DNA of 64,000 nucleotides from Paguma larvata (GCA_030068075.1 CM057836.1:66873788-66937787), one strand, 5' to 3'. Shown: positions 46,021-58,296, counted from the first letter of the stretch. Translations and numbers: made by a program. The notes: a model not told the origin generated them from the letters alone.

Positions 46021-47485
46021 TTTTTCAGCTTTATTGAGATATAATTTTTAAATTATATTATTTAAGCATATTTTGAGTATTTAAATTATAATATATATTT
46101 TGTATTATATATATAATATAACATTATATGATAATTATATAGTTTCATGTGTACAACATAGCAATTTGACAATTCACTATATCATTCAATGCTCCTTATA
46201 AGTGTTGTCAACATCTGTCACCTACCACATTATTACAATATTATTGACTTTATTCCCTATGCTATGCTTTTCACCTTCATTCCTTATTCATTTTATAATT
46301 GGATATTTGTACGTCTTAATTCTCTTCACCTATTTCATCCATCACTCCACCCAACTCCCTTCTGGCAACCAGTTTGTTCTCTGTATTTAAAAGTCTGTTT
46401 TTTGTTTGTTTGTTCATTTTATTTATTTATTTATTTGTTTATTTATTTATTTTTTAGATGCCACACTACATGACACTCATCTGTCTCTGTCTGACTTATT
46501 TTAGTTAGCATAACATCCTTTAGGTCCATCCATATTGTAACAAATGGCAAGATTTTATTCCTTTACATGGTTGAATATTGTTCCATTAGATACATACCAC
46601 ATCTTCCCTACACATTTAGCTATCAACGGACAGTTAGGTTGCTTCCATATCTTGCTTGGTTATTCTAAATGATGCTGCAATAAACATAGGGATGGATATA
46701 CCTTTTTGAGTTAGTGTCCTTGTTTTCTTTGGGAGAATATCCAGTAGTGGGATTACTGGATTGTACAGAATTTTCCTTTTTTAATATTTTGAGGAACTTC
46801 CATACTGTGTTCCATAGTAGCTGCACCAATTTACATTCCCACCAGCAGTACACGAGGATTCCCTTTTTCCCAATGTTCTTGCCAGACACTTGTTATTTCT
46901 TATCTTTTTGAATCTAGCTATTTTGACTGGTGCGAAATGATATCATTGTGGTTTTGATTTGCATTTCCCTGATTAGTGATGTTGAGCATCTTTGCCTGTG
47001 TCTGTTTGTTGGCCATCTGTATGTCTTCTTTGGAAAAATGTTTATTTAAGTCCTCTATCCATTTTTAAATCAGATTATTTGTTTTTTTTGGTGTTGAGTT
47101 ATATAAGTTCTTTATATACTTTGGATATTAAGCCCTTATCAGATATATCTTATGCAAATATATTCTCCTATTCAGTAGGTTGTGTTTTTATTTTGCTGCT
47201 GTTTTCCTTAGCTGTGCAAAAGATTTTTATTTTGGTATATTCCCAATAGTTTATTTTTGCTTTTGTTTCTCTTGCCCGAGGAAACAGATCCATAAATATC
47301 TTGCTGTGGCTGATGTCTAAAAGATTACTGCCTATGTTTTCTTTTAGGAATTTTATGATTTCAGGTCTCACATTTAAGTGTTTAATCCATTTCAAATTTA
47401 TTTTTGTGTATGGATGGCCTAAGAAAATGGTCCAGTTTCATTCTTCTGCATGTTGCTATCCAGTTTTCCCATCACTACTTATTAA
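46021..47485 (-). mobile_element. Old L1 (L1M-type), minus strand
   Basis: Antisense L1 beginning with the complement of its 3' end (TCAGCTTTATTGAGATATAA), then 3' UTR text (GTGTACAACATAGCAATTTG), a (TTTA)n tract at 46421-46452, and ORF2 C-terminal sequence (TCCATCCATATTGTAACAAA, AGTGGGATTACTGGATTGTA, GTTCTTTATATACTTTGGAT, CCAGTTTTCCCATCACTACTTATT). About 1.45 kb survives with indels. Confidence 0.88.
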
Positions 47486-47672
47486 AAATTGTGAATGAGT
47501 GTAGAAAAAAAGAGACAATTCTCACACTTTGTTCAACCCTGTGAACATCATATTATTAGAGCATGTACAGAATTTGAGTATACAGTGTGGTCCTGACTCA
47601 TTAAGAAATGATTAATTGATGTCCATATGCTCTGTTTAGGAATGCAGTAACACATTTAATTTTGAAATTATT
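47486..47672. other. Unassigned spacer
   Basis: Single-copy-looking sequence between two antisense L1s. Confidence 0.4.
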
Positions 47673-48133
47673 AAAAGCTTCTTTTTTTAAATTTTATAAT
47701 AGTTTATTTTCAAATTGGTTTACATATAACACCCAGTCTTCATCCCAACACATGCCCTCTTTAATGTCCGTCACCCCCTCTCCCCGCCTCACCCTCAGAT
47801 TGTTCTTAGTCTTTGAGAGTCTCTTATGTTTATCTCCCTCCCTCTCTGTGTCTTTTTTTCCTTTTCCCTCTTCCCCTCCCCCTGGTTTTTGCTTAGTCTC
47901 ACAAAGTCCACCTATTTGTGGAAACATATGGTATCTGTCTTTTTCTGACTGACTTATTTCACTTAACATAATACCCTCCAGTTCCATCCATGTTGCTACA
48001 CATGGCCAGATTTCATTTTTTCTCATTGCCACGTAGCAGTCCACTGTATATATGTACCACATCTTCTTTATCCATTTGTCAGTTGATGGGCACTTGGTCT
48101 CTTTCCATGATTTGGCTATTGTCAAAAGCTTCT
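47673..48133 (-). mobile_element. Young 5'-truncated L1, minus strand, 10-bp TSD
   Basis: The insert 47683-48123 opens with TTTTTTTAAATTTTATAATAG and runs through the 3' UTR (AACACCCAGTCTTCATCCCA; GCTTAGTCTCACAAAGTCC) into the ORF2 end (CCATCCATGTTGCTACACAT; ATGATTTGGCTATTGTC). Perfect TSD aaaagcttct (47673-47682; 48124-48133). The low divergence and close match to the copy at 63.1 kb indicate a young insertion. Confidence 0.96.
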
Positions 48134-48158
48134 GCACCACAAATGCATTTAAGTGCAA
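47694..48158 (-). pseudogene. L1 ORF2 C-terminal fragment, minus strand
   Basis: A 154-codon frame begins in flanking DNA (MHLNAFVVQKLLTIAKSWKE...) and then reads genuine ORF2 C-terminal residues (YVAMRKNEIWPCVATWMELE, GIMLSEISQSEKDRYHMFPQ) before running into 3' UTR. It is a 5'-truncated relic with no reverse-transcriptase or endonuclease domain. Confidence 0.85.
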
Positions 48159-49082
48159 TTTAAATAAAATTTACTTATTCAGAAATCTCTGCTATCCTTG
48201 TCTCCCTCACCTACATAATATAATTCTCCAAGAATTCTTTACTAGTAAGATTTCACTGTAATTTGATAAGAAGATGCCTTTGTATGGTGAAGTAGTTGTC
48301 TAGGAACTAAAAAATATCAGTAAACAATTCACTAAATGTATATTGCATGTGTAGATAATTGGATAATAGGTTTCATTATTATAAATAAGTCCTTTTGGAC
48401 ACATTAACTCCTACCTGTGGTAGTATGGGGGGTTTCATGTTTGTTTGTTTAGTTTTCTTTTTAATTTGTGTTTGCAAATTTTCAGGAAGATAATGAACAT
48501 TAATTGATATATTTCCATGAGAATATACTTTATTATTAAGTAATAATAAAAGAGAATAAAACAATTTCTTTCTCCCTTTGAATACATTTTAGAGATTTCA
48601 CATACTTATGTTAAACATATAAAAGGGCTTAAAATACAATATTTCTCCTTGAAGGTGTATTCATATGATCAAAGAAAAAAAAAGAAGGCAAACTTTTGAT
48701 TTGGCATTTTAAGCATGTTAAACAGGCTATTGCCTATAGAAAATATGAAAGAAAAAATCATAACAGTAGATATTTGTGCACTATTGCTCCTATTCTGACT
48801 TCCAGAAAGGCTATTCAACCTTTTACAACTGAAGGTCCACATCACCGTTGAATAGAGTCACAGAGGATCTCAAAATTTTAAGATATATTTAGCTTCATGA
48901 AAGGACTGTGTTGAACTGCATGTGGTTTCAGAGTTTGGTGGTAACAGGAAAACACCAGGGAGTATATTTAGGAAAGATGTCCTGAGGTTTGCACTAAGAG
49001 ACTACAGCAAACAAAATAGAAACAGATGGGTAGCATCCTCAGTGCCAAGTGGTCTGGGGATTCTACAGATCATCACCTGGTG
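48134..49082. other. Unassigned sequence
   Basis: No repeat or gene was recognised. Confidence 0.45.
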
Positions 49083-49090
49083 TCTCTCTT

Positions 49091-49122
<32 letters not shown>

Positions 49123-49148
49123 AGACATATACAGACACACACACACAG
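49083..49148. repeat. Compound (CT)n(CA)n microsatellite
   Basis: A CT-rich run (49083-49108) is followed by CA repeats interrupted by ATAGACATATACAGA. It is not part of a recognisable SINE. Confidence 0.9.
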
Positions 49149-49811
49149 AGCTCTCTCAGCATGAGAGCTGCTTTATTAAAAGCTGATAAATGTCCTGGTG
49201 AAAGAAAAACAAGAACCATAGATATTGTGAACTTGCAGGAGCATATTAAAGAAGCAAGGGAATAGTCAAATTGATGTACTCTTTGTAATTATGTTTTTGT
49301 TACTTTCCATCATCAGCTAGTACTCTGACTATTCAAAGTATCTAGAGATATGCCTGCACAAATTTTCTGAGGGTTGAAAGATGATTATATTGTTTCTGAT
49401 TTGTATTGATCAAGCTAAGAAAAACACTGCACAATAAAAACCCAAATTTTAGAATAAACAATAGCAAAGAATGTATTCATGTGCATGATCTACGTAGGAC
49501 CTCCAAGGGGGGGGGGCAGAAGATTTTCTAGTTTGATAGCAATGTCCTAGAAAATTCTATATGAGATAATTTCATAATTCTTCTCTGAGAATATGAGAAG
49601 ACAGGTAAAGAATTACCGGTTTTAGGTGCTGAAAGATATAATTTGGTCCATAAAACACCTGCCTCGCCTTGCAACATTGGTTAAAGAGTGTGGCTGGTAG
49701 AACTGATGGCTCCAAGTCATTGATACCTAAAGGACAACCTCAAATGAATACTGTTGAATAACATATCAATGTAATTTGTTCCTCCAAAATACCCAACCCA
49801 ACGATTCTCTT
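49149..49811. other. Unassigned sequence
   Basis: Contains a G-run at 49508-49516. No repeat or gene was recognised. Confidence 0.45.
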
Positions 49812-50035
49812 AAAAATGTGTTTTGAGGGGTGCATGAATGACTCAGTCAGTTGAGTGTCCAACTCTTGATTTCAGCTCAGGTCATAATCCCTGGGTCTTG
49901 GGACAGCAGGGGCTGCACACTGAGTTGGAGCCTGCTTAAGATTCTCTCTCTCTTCCTCTGTTCCTCTCCCATGCTCATACTCTCCCTCTCTTTCTACAAA
50001 CAATAAAAATTAAATTAAATTAAAAAGCATTTTGA
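49812..50035 (+). mobile_element. CAN-SINE, older copy with TSD
   Basis: SINE body 49827-50021: GGGGTGCATGAATGACTCAGTC head, CTCAGGTCATAATCCC, TGGAGCCTGCTTAAGATTC, CT domain, (ATTAAATTAAATT) tail. Imperfect TSD aaaaatgtgttttga (49812-49826) and aaaaagcattttga (50022-50035). Confidence 0.92.
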
Positions 50036-51739
50036 AATGCCCATGAAGGATTTAATGGGCTCACCCTGGCAAGATAGTCCTCAGGCTGACCATATAATAA
50101 GAGAGATGGAGACTAAACATCAACTATCATAGCTTTAATGTGACACAGTGGCTTCATTTTCCTCCATCTCCAGATTATAGGGGAGAACAATAGAAAATTT
50201 TGGAAATAGACTGTAATCTGTTCATGAAAAATATAATGAGAATAATGCTTTTTTTCCTTCTTCGTATCAAGAAAATCATGGCATTAATTAATGACTCCTA
50301 AAAAAAGACAGGAAAAGGTCATATATATCAATAAGATGAGCTTATTAAGGGTCTAAGAGGGTTTGAAAATGGTTATAGGGAATAGGGCAGAGAGTTCATG
50401 GGGGCATAGGGAATATGAGAAGCAGTTTAATGTTTTCTAATGTGTATTGAGGCTGAGCACACATGTTGAGGTTCTTACATCATCTAAAGAGCCAAATCTC
50501 CATTACTTCTCTATCTGGAAACTCCTACTGTCAGGGGGAAAAAATCATTTGCTAGGCAAGGGATAAGGCTTCAACATAAATATTTTATGACTAACTCCTT
50601 AGGTTACTCCAATGCTCAATCAGGTTCTGGCTAGGAGAAAAGCTTATACTAGGTAAAAAAAAGCAAGATTTCTCTTCACTATGTGTTCCTGTCCTTTGTT
50701 CTTCTGAGATAATCCTTATAATGACCAAGTGTGAGAACAGTCTGGGGAATTCTGGCATCGGGGGCTGAATGTGTTGGGACTGACTGTTCATTCCCACTCT
50801 TCTCAGCCAACTTATTCCCTCTCTGGCTGTATAAATATTGTCACAAAAGCAATGCATTCACAGCAGATAGACATTTAATCTTAAATGATATCTAGGAAAA
50901 TTATTTTCTCTCTGCATTAATGATATTTTACTAAGATTTAAAGGATAGCTTCATAATGAAATGTAGTTATACTACCACCAGATAAATAGTACTAAACAGA
51001 CCTTAGGATAACTGGGAAGTTTTCAATTAGCTATACATACAAGATGCTTTTGTGCCCTTTTTGGTACTGATCTTAATATTTAAAACTCATCCAGCTTTTT
51101 TGAGTGGTGCTTGAAAACAAGTAAGAAAAGAGAGAATATAGAATAATAGATGGAGATGTGAAACGCTAGAGCCAAACGAGATCAGAGGAGTCCTGACTTC
51201 TCTTGAGACCACAAGTCAGTAGAGACAGGCCTGTAGTGCAAGACAGGAACTAATCTGGTACGTTTAAAAAGAAAAAGAAATTCATTTCACATATTAGGGG
51301 AGAATGTCTCTCTCTGACTCTTCTGATTTCCGTGAGGAGGGCAGTTCAATCTAATTCTGGCTCTGAGCTTTAGGAATCTTATTCCAATGCCAGATTTATT
51401 TGGTAATAGAGTTGATATTTGCCTCTCCATCTGCCCACTACATTGTTTCCCTATTACTTCCAAAAGTGGGAATGAAAACAGAAAGAAAAAAACATTGCAA
51501 AATAGTTTTACCGAAGGACTGTTTTTGTCTGAAAGCAAAAGCAGAAAGCCAAGTCATTCTGAAAAATGATAAATCAGTACACAAATTTCTTTAATTAGTC
51601 GTTCAAGCACTTTTTCATAAGCTGTTTACTAAAGTCAATGCTTAGGGATACAAATAAATACTAGTTGTCATTACTTGAAGAGAGACTTTGTTTTACTTCT
51701 TCATGCCAGTTTTTGTTGATTTCTCTGTCCAGCATGACT
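50036..51739. other. Unique-looking sequence, no gene found
   Basis: About 1.7 kb without a recognised repeat. Overlapping frames on both strands at 51287-51594 are mutually inconsistent and carry no domain. Confidence 0.45.
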
Positions 51740-52055
51740 TTCCTCCCAGAATCTAGCCATCTTTCATATCCTGCATTAAATATCCTAGTGTTTATAAAAA
51801 TTTCCCTAATCCCATCCCCTCAGCAGGAGATCCGTTCTTCTACAAAAACCTCATTAAACTTTGTTATTTCTCTCCTAATTCATTTTGTATTTTTATTAGT
51901 TTACAGATTTTTTCCTACTATTAGGATTTTTTTTCTAGTATTAGAATATCTTGAAGGAAATAACTGAACCCTACTGAACTTTATAATTTCCAAGGTTTAT
52001 TACAAATAATTGAACTCAGAACATGCATGCTCAGCAAATATGAGTTGCATTTAAT
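51740..52055 (+). repeat. L2-like ancient repeat, plus strand
   Basis: Weak L2 3'-end resemblance: CATCTTTCATATCCTGCATT, AAAATTTCCCTAATCCCATCCC, TTGAAGGAAATAACTGAACC, and GCATGCTCAGCAAATATGAGTTGCATTTAATTGAATG near the end. The 100-codon frame at 51665-51967 is hydrophobic read-through of this repeat. Confidence 0.45.
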
Positions 52056-52131
52056 TGAATGTACAGGATCCAGATTTGTCACATGATAGAATAATGACAT
52101 GTTTGGGAGAGTAATGGGATAGTGAAACCAT

Positions 52132-52359
52132 GTGCTTTTAAATGTTTCTTTTTTTTAATTTTTTAACATTTATTTATTTTTGAGAGACAGAGTCCAACTG
52201 GGGAGGGGCAGAGAGAGAGGGAGACACAATATCTGAAATGGGCTCCAGGCTCTGAGCAGTCAGTACAGAGCCTGATGTGGGGCTCGAACCCACAAATCAT
52301 GAGACCATGACCTGAGCTGAAGTCAGATGCTTAAGCGACTGACCCATCCAGGTGACCCC
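52132..52359 (-). mobile_element. CAN-SINE A, minus strand (older of a pair)
   Basis: Antisense SINE body about 52145-52359: TTTTTTAACATTTATTTATTTTTGAG, AGAGAGGGAGACACAATATC, GGGGCTCGAACCCACAAATC, and a head complement ending GACCCATCCAGGTGACCCC. Its TSD is split: the left copy gtgcttttaaatg is at 52132-52144, but the right copy gtgcctttaaatg is beyond the next SINE, at 52583-52595. Confidence 0.93.
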
Positions 52360-52595
52360 AGAGTGTCTTTTTTTTTAATTTCTAGTTTTTAATGTTTATT
52401 TATTTTTAGACCGAGACAGAATGCGAGTGGAGGAGGGGCAGAAGAGGGAGACAGAGAATCTGAAGCAGGCTCCCAGTGTCAGCACAGAGCCTGATGTGGG
52501 GCTTGAACTCATGAACTATGAGACATTGACCTGAGCTGAAGTCAGACACTTAACTGACTGAGCCACCCAGGTGCCCCCCAGAGTGCCTTTAAATG
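52360..52595 (-). mobile_element. CAN-SINE B inserted into SINE A's TSD
   Basis: Antisense SINE body 52371-52579: AATGTTTATTTATTTTTAGAC, AGAATCTGAAGCAGGCTCCC, AGCACAGAGCCTGATGTGGG, and CTGACTGAGCCACCCAGGTGCC. Its own TSD is agagtgtcttt (52360-52370) and agagtgccttt (52580-52590), one mismatch, which overlaps the right TSD of SINE A. B is therefore the later insertion. Confidence 0.93.
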
Positions 52596-53097
52596 AGGAG
52601 AAATGAGAACAATGCTTCAAACAGTGCCTGACTCATTTGAAGAAATATTTTGTCAAAACACACATTTATAGCCCGTCTCTTTAGCTGTGTTGGGGAAGTG
52701 CCAAATGCACATGTCTGCCATCCTGCATCTTGTAGAGTCTAGCTGGTTTGTTCCTACTCTCATCCTGCCTTTTCCTACAGTCACTTAATTCTCTCAGAAA
52801 TATTTTCTGATAATAAATTATATAATGTATATAAAGATATCTAAATAGATAAGTTCCTGGAGTTATACAAAATTAAAGTCACAATTAAGATAGTTCTATT
52901 AACAATGATAAATATATAGCAATCTTTTCTTCCTATTGAAATAATTAAAAATGCCATAAAAAGCAATGCCTAAAATAACACCTCACAAAATAATAATGTA
53001 AGAGTCCAAAGTTTCACTGATAAATAAGGTAAGTTATATAAGCTAGTTCATGCCCAACCTAACCACTCATTAATTTTGTAATTTGAAAAATCATCTC
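52596..53097. other. Unassigned sequence
   Basis: No repeat or gene was recognised. Confidence 0.45.
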
Positions 53098-53322
53098 AAA
53101 ACAGACAGACAGGAGCACCTGAGTTGCTGAGCTGTTTAAGCATCCAACTCTTGGTTTCTAGTTCAGGTCATGATTTCACAGTCATGCGATCAAGCCTCAT
53201 CTTGGACTCCATACTGAAGGTAAAGTCTGCTTGTGATTCTCTGTCTCTATCTCTCTTTGCCTCTCCCCCAGTCTACCTCTCTCTATCAAAATAAATAAGT
53301 AATCATTAAAAAAAAACAGACA
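53098..53322 (+). mobile_element. CAN-SINE, diverged, with TSD
   Basis: SINE body 53108-53312: GGAGCACCTGAGTTGCTGAG head, AGTTCAGGTCATGATTTCAC, CT-rich domain, CAAAATAAATAAGTAATC tail and A-run. TSD aaaacagaca at 53098-53107 and 53313-53322. Confidence 0.92.
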
Positions 53323-55324
53323 ATACATAAACAAACAACTTTTCAGTTAATTTCTCTTGTTTTTCACTCATTTTTAAATTATTTATTTATGTAATTACAT
53401 ATTTTGATTAGGAGGAGCTCTCTTCACATAGAATTTTGAGGGTTCTAACCCTGAGAAATGAAAATTAGAAAAACAGTTCAAAGACAGGAGGACTGCCATA
53501 GTGACCCAAGACTAACACTAACATTTTTCCTATTCAACAAGGGTCCATATTTGGAATTTTACTATTCATGACTTTTCATTTTTTCCCGCTTCTTTAGAAA
53601 GAGCCATGAAACTAACTGTCTCCTATAGTCGTTTGGGCATATGTCAGATGATTTACTTGCAGACGACACATTAGACTTACTTGTAGATTAGATAAGGCAT
53701 TTCATCCCCAGTGTCAGATCCATTCTCAAGTTTTTGTCATAGCAGAGCATACCAGTTTGGCTGGCATGGCATACATGAGGCCATAAACTTGTTTACTTGC
53801 ACAAAATATGACTGGTTCACTTTTCATTGGATAACATCATGGACAGAGCTCCTGAAGCAACTTGAAAGGGCCTAGGTTTGAAGAGTCTTTTGGTGAAGAG
53901 TTTGGCCTCACTTTTTTTGGTCTTTCCTGTTTTACTCTTAGCTGTGTTGCCAGTGAGGAGGAGGAAAGGACCACTTACAGTCAGATAAAAGGCTTGGGGG
54001 CAATGCCATAGCCACAGTATGACTGACGTTCTCCCTCCAAGGAAGAAGCTTTTGCTCCAAAACACAGTACCCAGTGATTCAACGTCAAGTTAGCCATGGG
54101 ACACAAAATCTATTTCATTCAAAGAAATGCATCCCATGTTTTGAGCAGATAAGCAGGAGGTTCTAGGATGAGAATGGATTTGGGACAGGGAGTGACATTA
54201 TGGATATGGGGGATTAGTCATGTGAGAAGAGAAATTTAGGTACAGGTTGAGTGATTGGAAATGGAATAACCTAGAGAACTGGAGTGGTTCAGATTTGCGC
54301 TGTTCTGGGGGCCATGGCTTGATTGCTGGGGAGAGAATATATTACATTCTAGCAAGGAACTTTATCTTGAACAGTTAACTGAAGACTGAAGGCTAAGGAT
54401 TAGGATAACATTGGGCATTTAGCTGGTGGAGGTCACTGCTGACTCCTCCACCACCACACCTTCAGCAGCATCTCAAATCCCCACCTGATGCCCTAATCAG
54501 GACACGACTTATTCTGTGGTACAGACAGCATATCAGTGATTATATCTGAATGGGCTTAGCTAAGGCAGAAACTCCAATGGGGTTGGCAAACAAGTCAGGC
54601 CCTTCATATTATAATCTAGTCACACTGATCACACTTTAATTTTTTTTTAATACACTTGGATCTTTCTTTCATTAGCTAATGAAAGAAAGTCTGTTGACCT
54701 GAAAATTAGGCAAACAGAAACAAAGGTATGAAACACATATTTTTAGCTGGGCATATCTGAATGATCACATGTGGACATTGGGCAACTGGTGTGACTAACT
54801 TGTAGATCTCTATCTATCTCTATCTATTTTGTTTTCTTTATTTGAACAAAGCAGTAGTGAGACGGTCTGTATGTGTGTCCTGTGAAAGAGAAGAGCGAGA
54901 AAGGAAGGCAGTGAATCTGCTCTTCCATCATGGACCATAGTTGAGTCTCTCTATAAAGGACTTTGTTTTCATGGAAGATGTGATGATGTTGAGAGCATAC
55001 ACAGGGCTCCTTTGGACCAAGAGGCAGGGGCATTCTCACCACTTATTTATGGACCAAAACATATCTTGTGAATTACAATGAGGATATTAGAGCAATATAT
55101 GAAAATTCACCATTTTTACAATCTTCCAGAGAAGGAGCAGCTATGGATTAGGTGAGTGTTCAGCACACAACAGGGAGTAGAACAGCAGCGTCGAGCTAGA
55201 GCAGATTTTTTTCTGTGTAGGCACGTGGGTAGTACACACTAATTTCTTCTGCTTATTTCAGCACAAGAAGAGGAGAAGGAAGAAGAAACATTTTAAAATA
55301 CTACTTTGTTTTTATCAGGAGAGT
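53323..55324. other. Unique-looking sequence, no gene found
   Basis: About 2 kb without a recognised repeat. Short frames only (72-82 codons). A perfect palindrome lies at 54662-54689. A (CTAT)n-like stretch (ATCTCTATCTATCTCTATCT) lies near 54805-54826. Confidence 0.45.
54662..54689. repeat. Perfect 28-bp palindrome
   Basis: The left arm ctttctttcattag (54662-54675) is immediately followed by its exact reverse complement ctaatgaaagaaag (54676-54689), with no spacer. Confidence 0.97.
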
Positions 55325-55460
55325 TCTTTAATTCAGTCTTTTAATTTGATTTTCCTAAGGCCTTATGAGTCAGGTATTAACATATCCACTTTAGAACACC
55401 TTGCCTAAGATCTCAAAATTAGTAAGGTAAGGCTTTTCAGTTGTATTCTGTGTTTGACCA
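55325..55460 (-). repeat. MIR fragment, minus strand
   Basis: Follows the MIR complement: TTTAATTTGATTTTCCTAAGG, CCTTATGAGTCAGGTATTAAC, ATATCCACTTTA, then, after a deletion, TTGCCTAAGATCTCAAAATTAG and TTGTATTCTGTGTTTGACC. Confidence 0.62.
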
Positions 55461-56802
55461 CACAGTCAGATTTGCCTGGGCTTAAATGTTAATGCCACTT
55501 CACTCACTTTCAAAAAAGAACCAGCTCAAACAATGAAGTCTATGATCACTTCTCTGTGAACCATTTGTATCCCATTCTAGATCAACTGAATCAAAATGTG
55601 TGTGGTGCTTGAGACCTGCATTCTAAACTAAAAATGTAACCAATCTTTATGTAAACAATGAATTTGGGATTTCAGCTCAAGGCTCTCCAAAGTCAAAGTC
55701 TATGTAAGTTTTATTACACAACACTAGCTCTTAAGACAATGTTTATATTTGTGTTGGTACTGAATTTCAAAATACAGAAGTTGATGGTTTTACATTGTTT
55801 ATATCTGTGTTTTCAAATAGTAATCCAAAGATGCATTTAAGACTTGGTATATTTTAGACAGAAGGCTAGAAGCTTTCTTATGCTAGAGCAAAGGGTCATT
55901 TTGCATGATTTGCTCATATAAACTTTCCTATAATAATTCTTAAACAGGTGCACAAGAGAGGTCTAATTATGACTGTATAAACATGCGGTTCATATTTATT
56001 AAATATATTTTGGTTTTCATTTTATTAGTGTTGGCAACTGAACAAATAGAAGACTAGGTGTAAGAGGTTGATCATTAGTTTTCCTGTTAATTTATTTCAT
56101 CATTGAAATCCCTTTGAACTTCTCGTTTCCTAAAATAGGATATTAAGACAAGTAAGAGAAGAAAAAACTAATTTTCCACAGATGTAAAAAATTGGAACTT
56201 AGTACAATCTTTAAATAAGATTGATCAAGAAAAGGCATGTATTCTTTGGAATTATTTTGAGTACAGTCCTGGCCCTCTATCATTTAACTTTCCATTGCTT
56301 TGGTAGCATATGCTTCTTGGTTTTGCTTCTTCTTTTCTCTCCCATTTCTTGACATTATCCAAAATTTACAGAGCTTCAGATTTCAGTATCCAAGCTGGGC
56401 TAATTATCACAGTCCAGCAGATGGTGTGCTGAAAATGGTATATCACTGGAGCTGTGCAATATCTTTTCAGACCAGGCAGGCCCACAGAGCACCATTTCCT
56501 TCTACTTTTCTACTGTGAGGTTTAACTTAAGAGTGTTGGGTGAGAAGCAAAGGAACAGCAGCAGAGAAAACTCCCTGTCTGCCCTCTGGGACAAAAACCA
56601 GGAAATTCATGGCTTCCTAAAACAGTCAGCTGTCAGGGCCTTTGATCTGTCTAGGAGTCTCCAGCAGATGATTTATTGTGGGAATAATTTGGAGAACATT
56701 CCTGACTTGCTAATGCTGGTAGATCTGGAATTGAACTGCTCATGTGAAATGAACTAATCCTAAAATGTGAGTCTCCCTGAATGCCTTCTTCCTGGGTGTC
56801 TA
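55461..56802. other. Unique-looking sequence, no gene found
   Basis: No repeat was recognised. Adjacent frames 56300-56518 and 56515-56757 (+) have no domain, and I see no splice or promoter support. Confidence 0.45.
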
Positions 56803-56852
56803 GGAAAAACAAAACACAAAAAACAAAACAAACAAACAACAACACACAACAG
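56803..56852. repeat. A-rich (CAAA)n-like simple sequence
   Basis: Imperfect AAAC/AACA repeats. It could be the degraded tail of a retroposon, but no body was identified next to it. Confidence 0.8.
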
Positions 56853-57289
56853 AGAAATCTGTCTCTGACCTCTTAGCAAAAAGTACACAAGTGCACTGAC
56901 TGAATGAGTAAACACAATGAAATAAATGCAAAGCAAAAACTAATGAAACCACAGCAATGCCCTTTAAAAATAAAGGCATTGTGTAAAAACACAAGATACT
57001 AGAATGAAGAATCTGATCTGTGTGAATGTTGAAGAAATACAGATCCAAGAGTAGATTTAAAGATACATATGTAAAGTCTTGTAGGGACCTTGAGCCATGA
57101 AAATGACAAGGCTCAAGACGAATAACTATGAAGCTAATGCAAAAGCACAAAACAAAACTTTTAATAAGATTGAAACATCAGAGCAATGCAACTAGAGCGC
57201 AAAAATTAATTTGTAGAAGAGAACTTCTGCTAAGAATGAATTAAAATCCTGTAATATCAAATGGGAAAAAGAAATCAAAGTAGAGGACT

Positions 57290-58050
57290 TTAAAAAGGAA
57301 CTAATAGGAGCCCAAGGGCCACAGGTGGTGGCAAAGGTGCAGGGGTCCCAGGCTGTGAGACCCTGGTGGGCTGGCACTGTCCACCAGTGCTGTGGGGTGT
57401 CCTGTGACCTGGTTTCTGGTGGGCAGGGGGCCCAGGGATTACTGTGTGGAAGAGTGGTGGGGACAGAGATAAGGGAAGAAGCACAAGGGTCTTTTCCCAC
57501 TAGCCATGCTCACAAATTTCTCCAGGACTCAAGCCTACTCACCAATGAGGTCAAGGATTGGCAGCGAGGCTAGGATCCCTGTCTGGTCCCTGCCTCCCCA
57601 CGAGCCTGACTACCCGGGAAAGAAGAGCTCACATAGCTCCCATTTGCCCACAGTGGGAGAGGAAGAGGAGAGAACTACTGTCCAGAAAGGGAAAGATATA
57701 CAACCCTCCATGTGTATTTTCTTCACTCAGTGGTGACTAGAACATACCTCAGCAACTGCCCATGCCCCAGTATTCAACTGACTTCAGAGGGAAAACTCTT
57801 GCTGCAGGGGGACAGTGGACACTGAAACTTCTCCTGAGAGCAGTAACTCATTGGCTGAGATCCTCTGCCCCCATTATTTGCCTCTACAGTCCCCTGCTTC
57901 CACTTCCCTAGAAGCAGAACTCCCTTTGGCCTTTGTTTTAGTCCTTGTCAGAAAATCTAAATATAAAAGTGAAGCTGTGCTTCTGACCATACGGAAGCAT
58001 TTCTGATGCTTCCACCCATGAGAACCAGGGGCCTAGGGGCAGGTGTGCTC
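57290..58050. other. GC-elevated block of unknown origin
   Basis: This is the most GC-rich stretch of the window, with G-rich phrases (GGGCAGGGGGCCCAGGG near 57421) and C-rich phrases (CTGCCTCCCCACGAGCC). Several overlapping frames of 60-102 codons exist on both strands, as expected by chance in stop-poor DNA. It resembles repeat-derived (LTR or L1 5' UTR-like) text rather than a CpG island, since CpG is sparse. Not identified. Confidence 0.4.
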
Positions 58051-58072
58051 TTTCATAAGCACCTCTAAAGAT

Positions 58073-58092
58073 CAATGAATCAATGAATCAAT
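58073..58092. repeat. Short (AATCAATG)n tandem
   Basis: About 2.5 copies of an 8-bp unit in the sequence gatcaatgaatcaatgaatc. Confidence 0.75.
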
Positions 58093-58296
58093 GGAATCGA
58101 TCAGTATTAAAAAGGAAATAATAAAACCCACATGAAGAGTTGTAGCACAAAGCAAGGAAACCAGTTGTTTAAATAATAAAAATTCCAAACTGAGAAACAC
58201 AGGGAAGATAGAAGGAAAGCAATTATTAATATTTTAGTATTTATTACTATAAATACTATTTCCTAACCTAAAGAACAAGGAGATTTAAATATATTG

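Noticed and set aside
57192..57740. Cluster of overlapping ORFs on both strands in the GC-richer block
   Set aside because: Higher GC lowers stop-codon density. The frames overlap in incompatible ways and show no domain.
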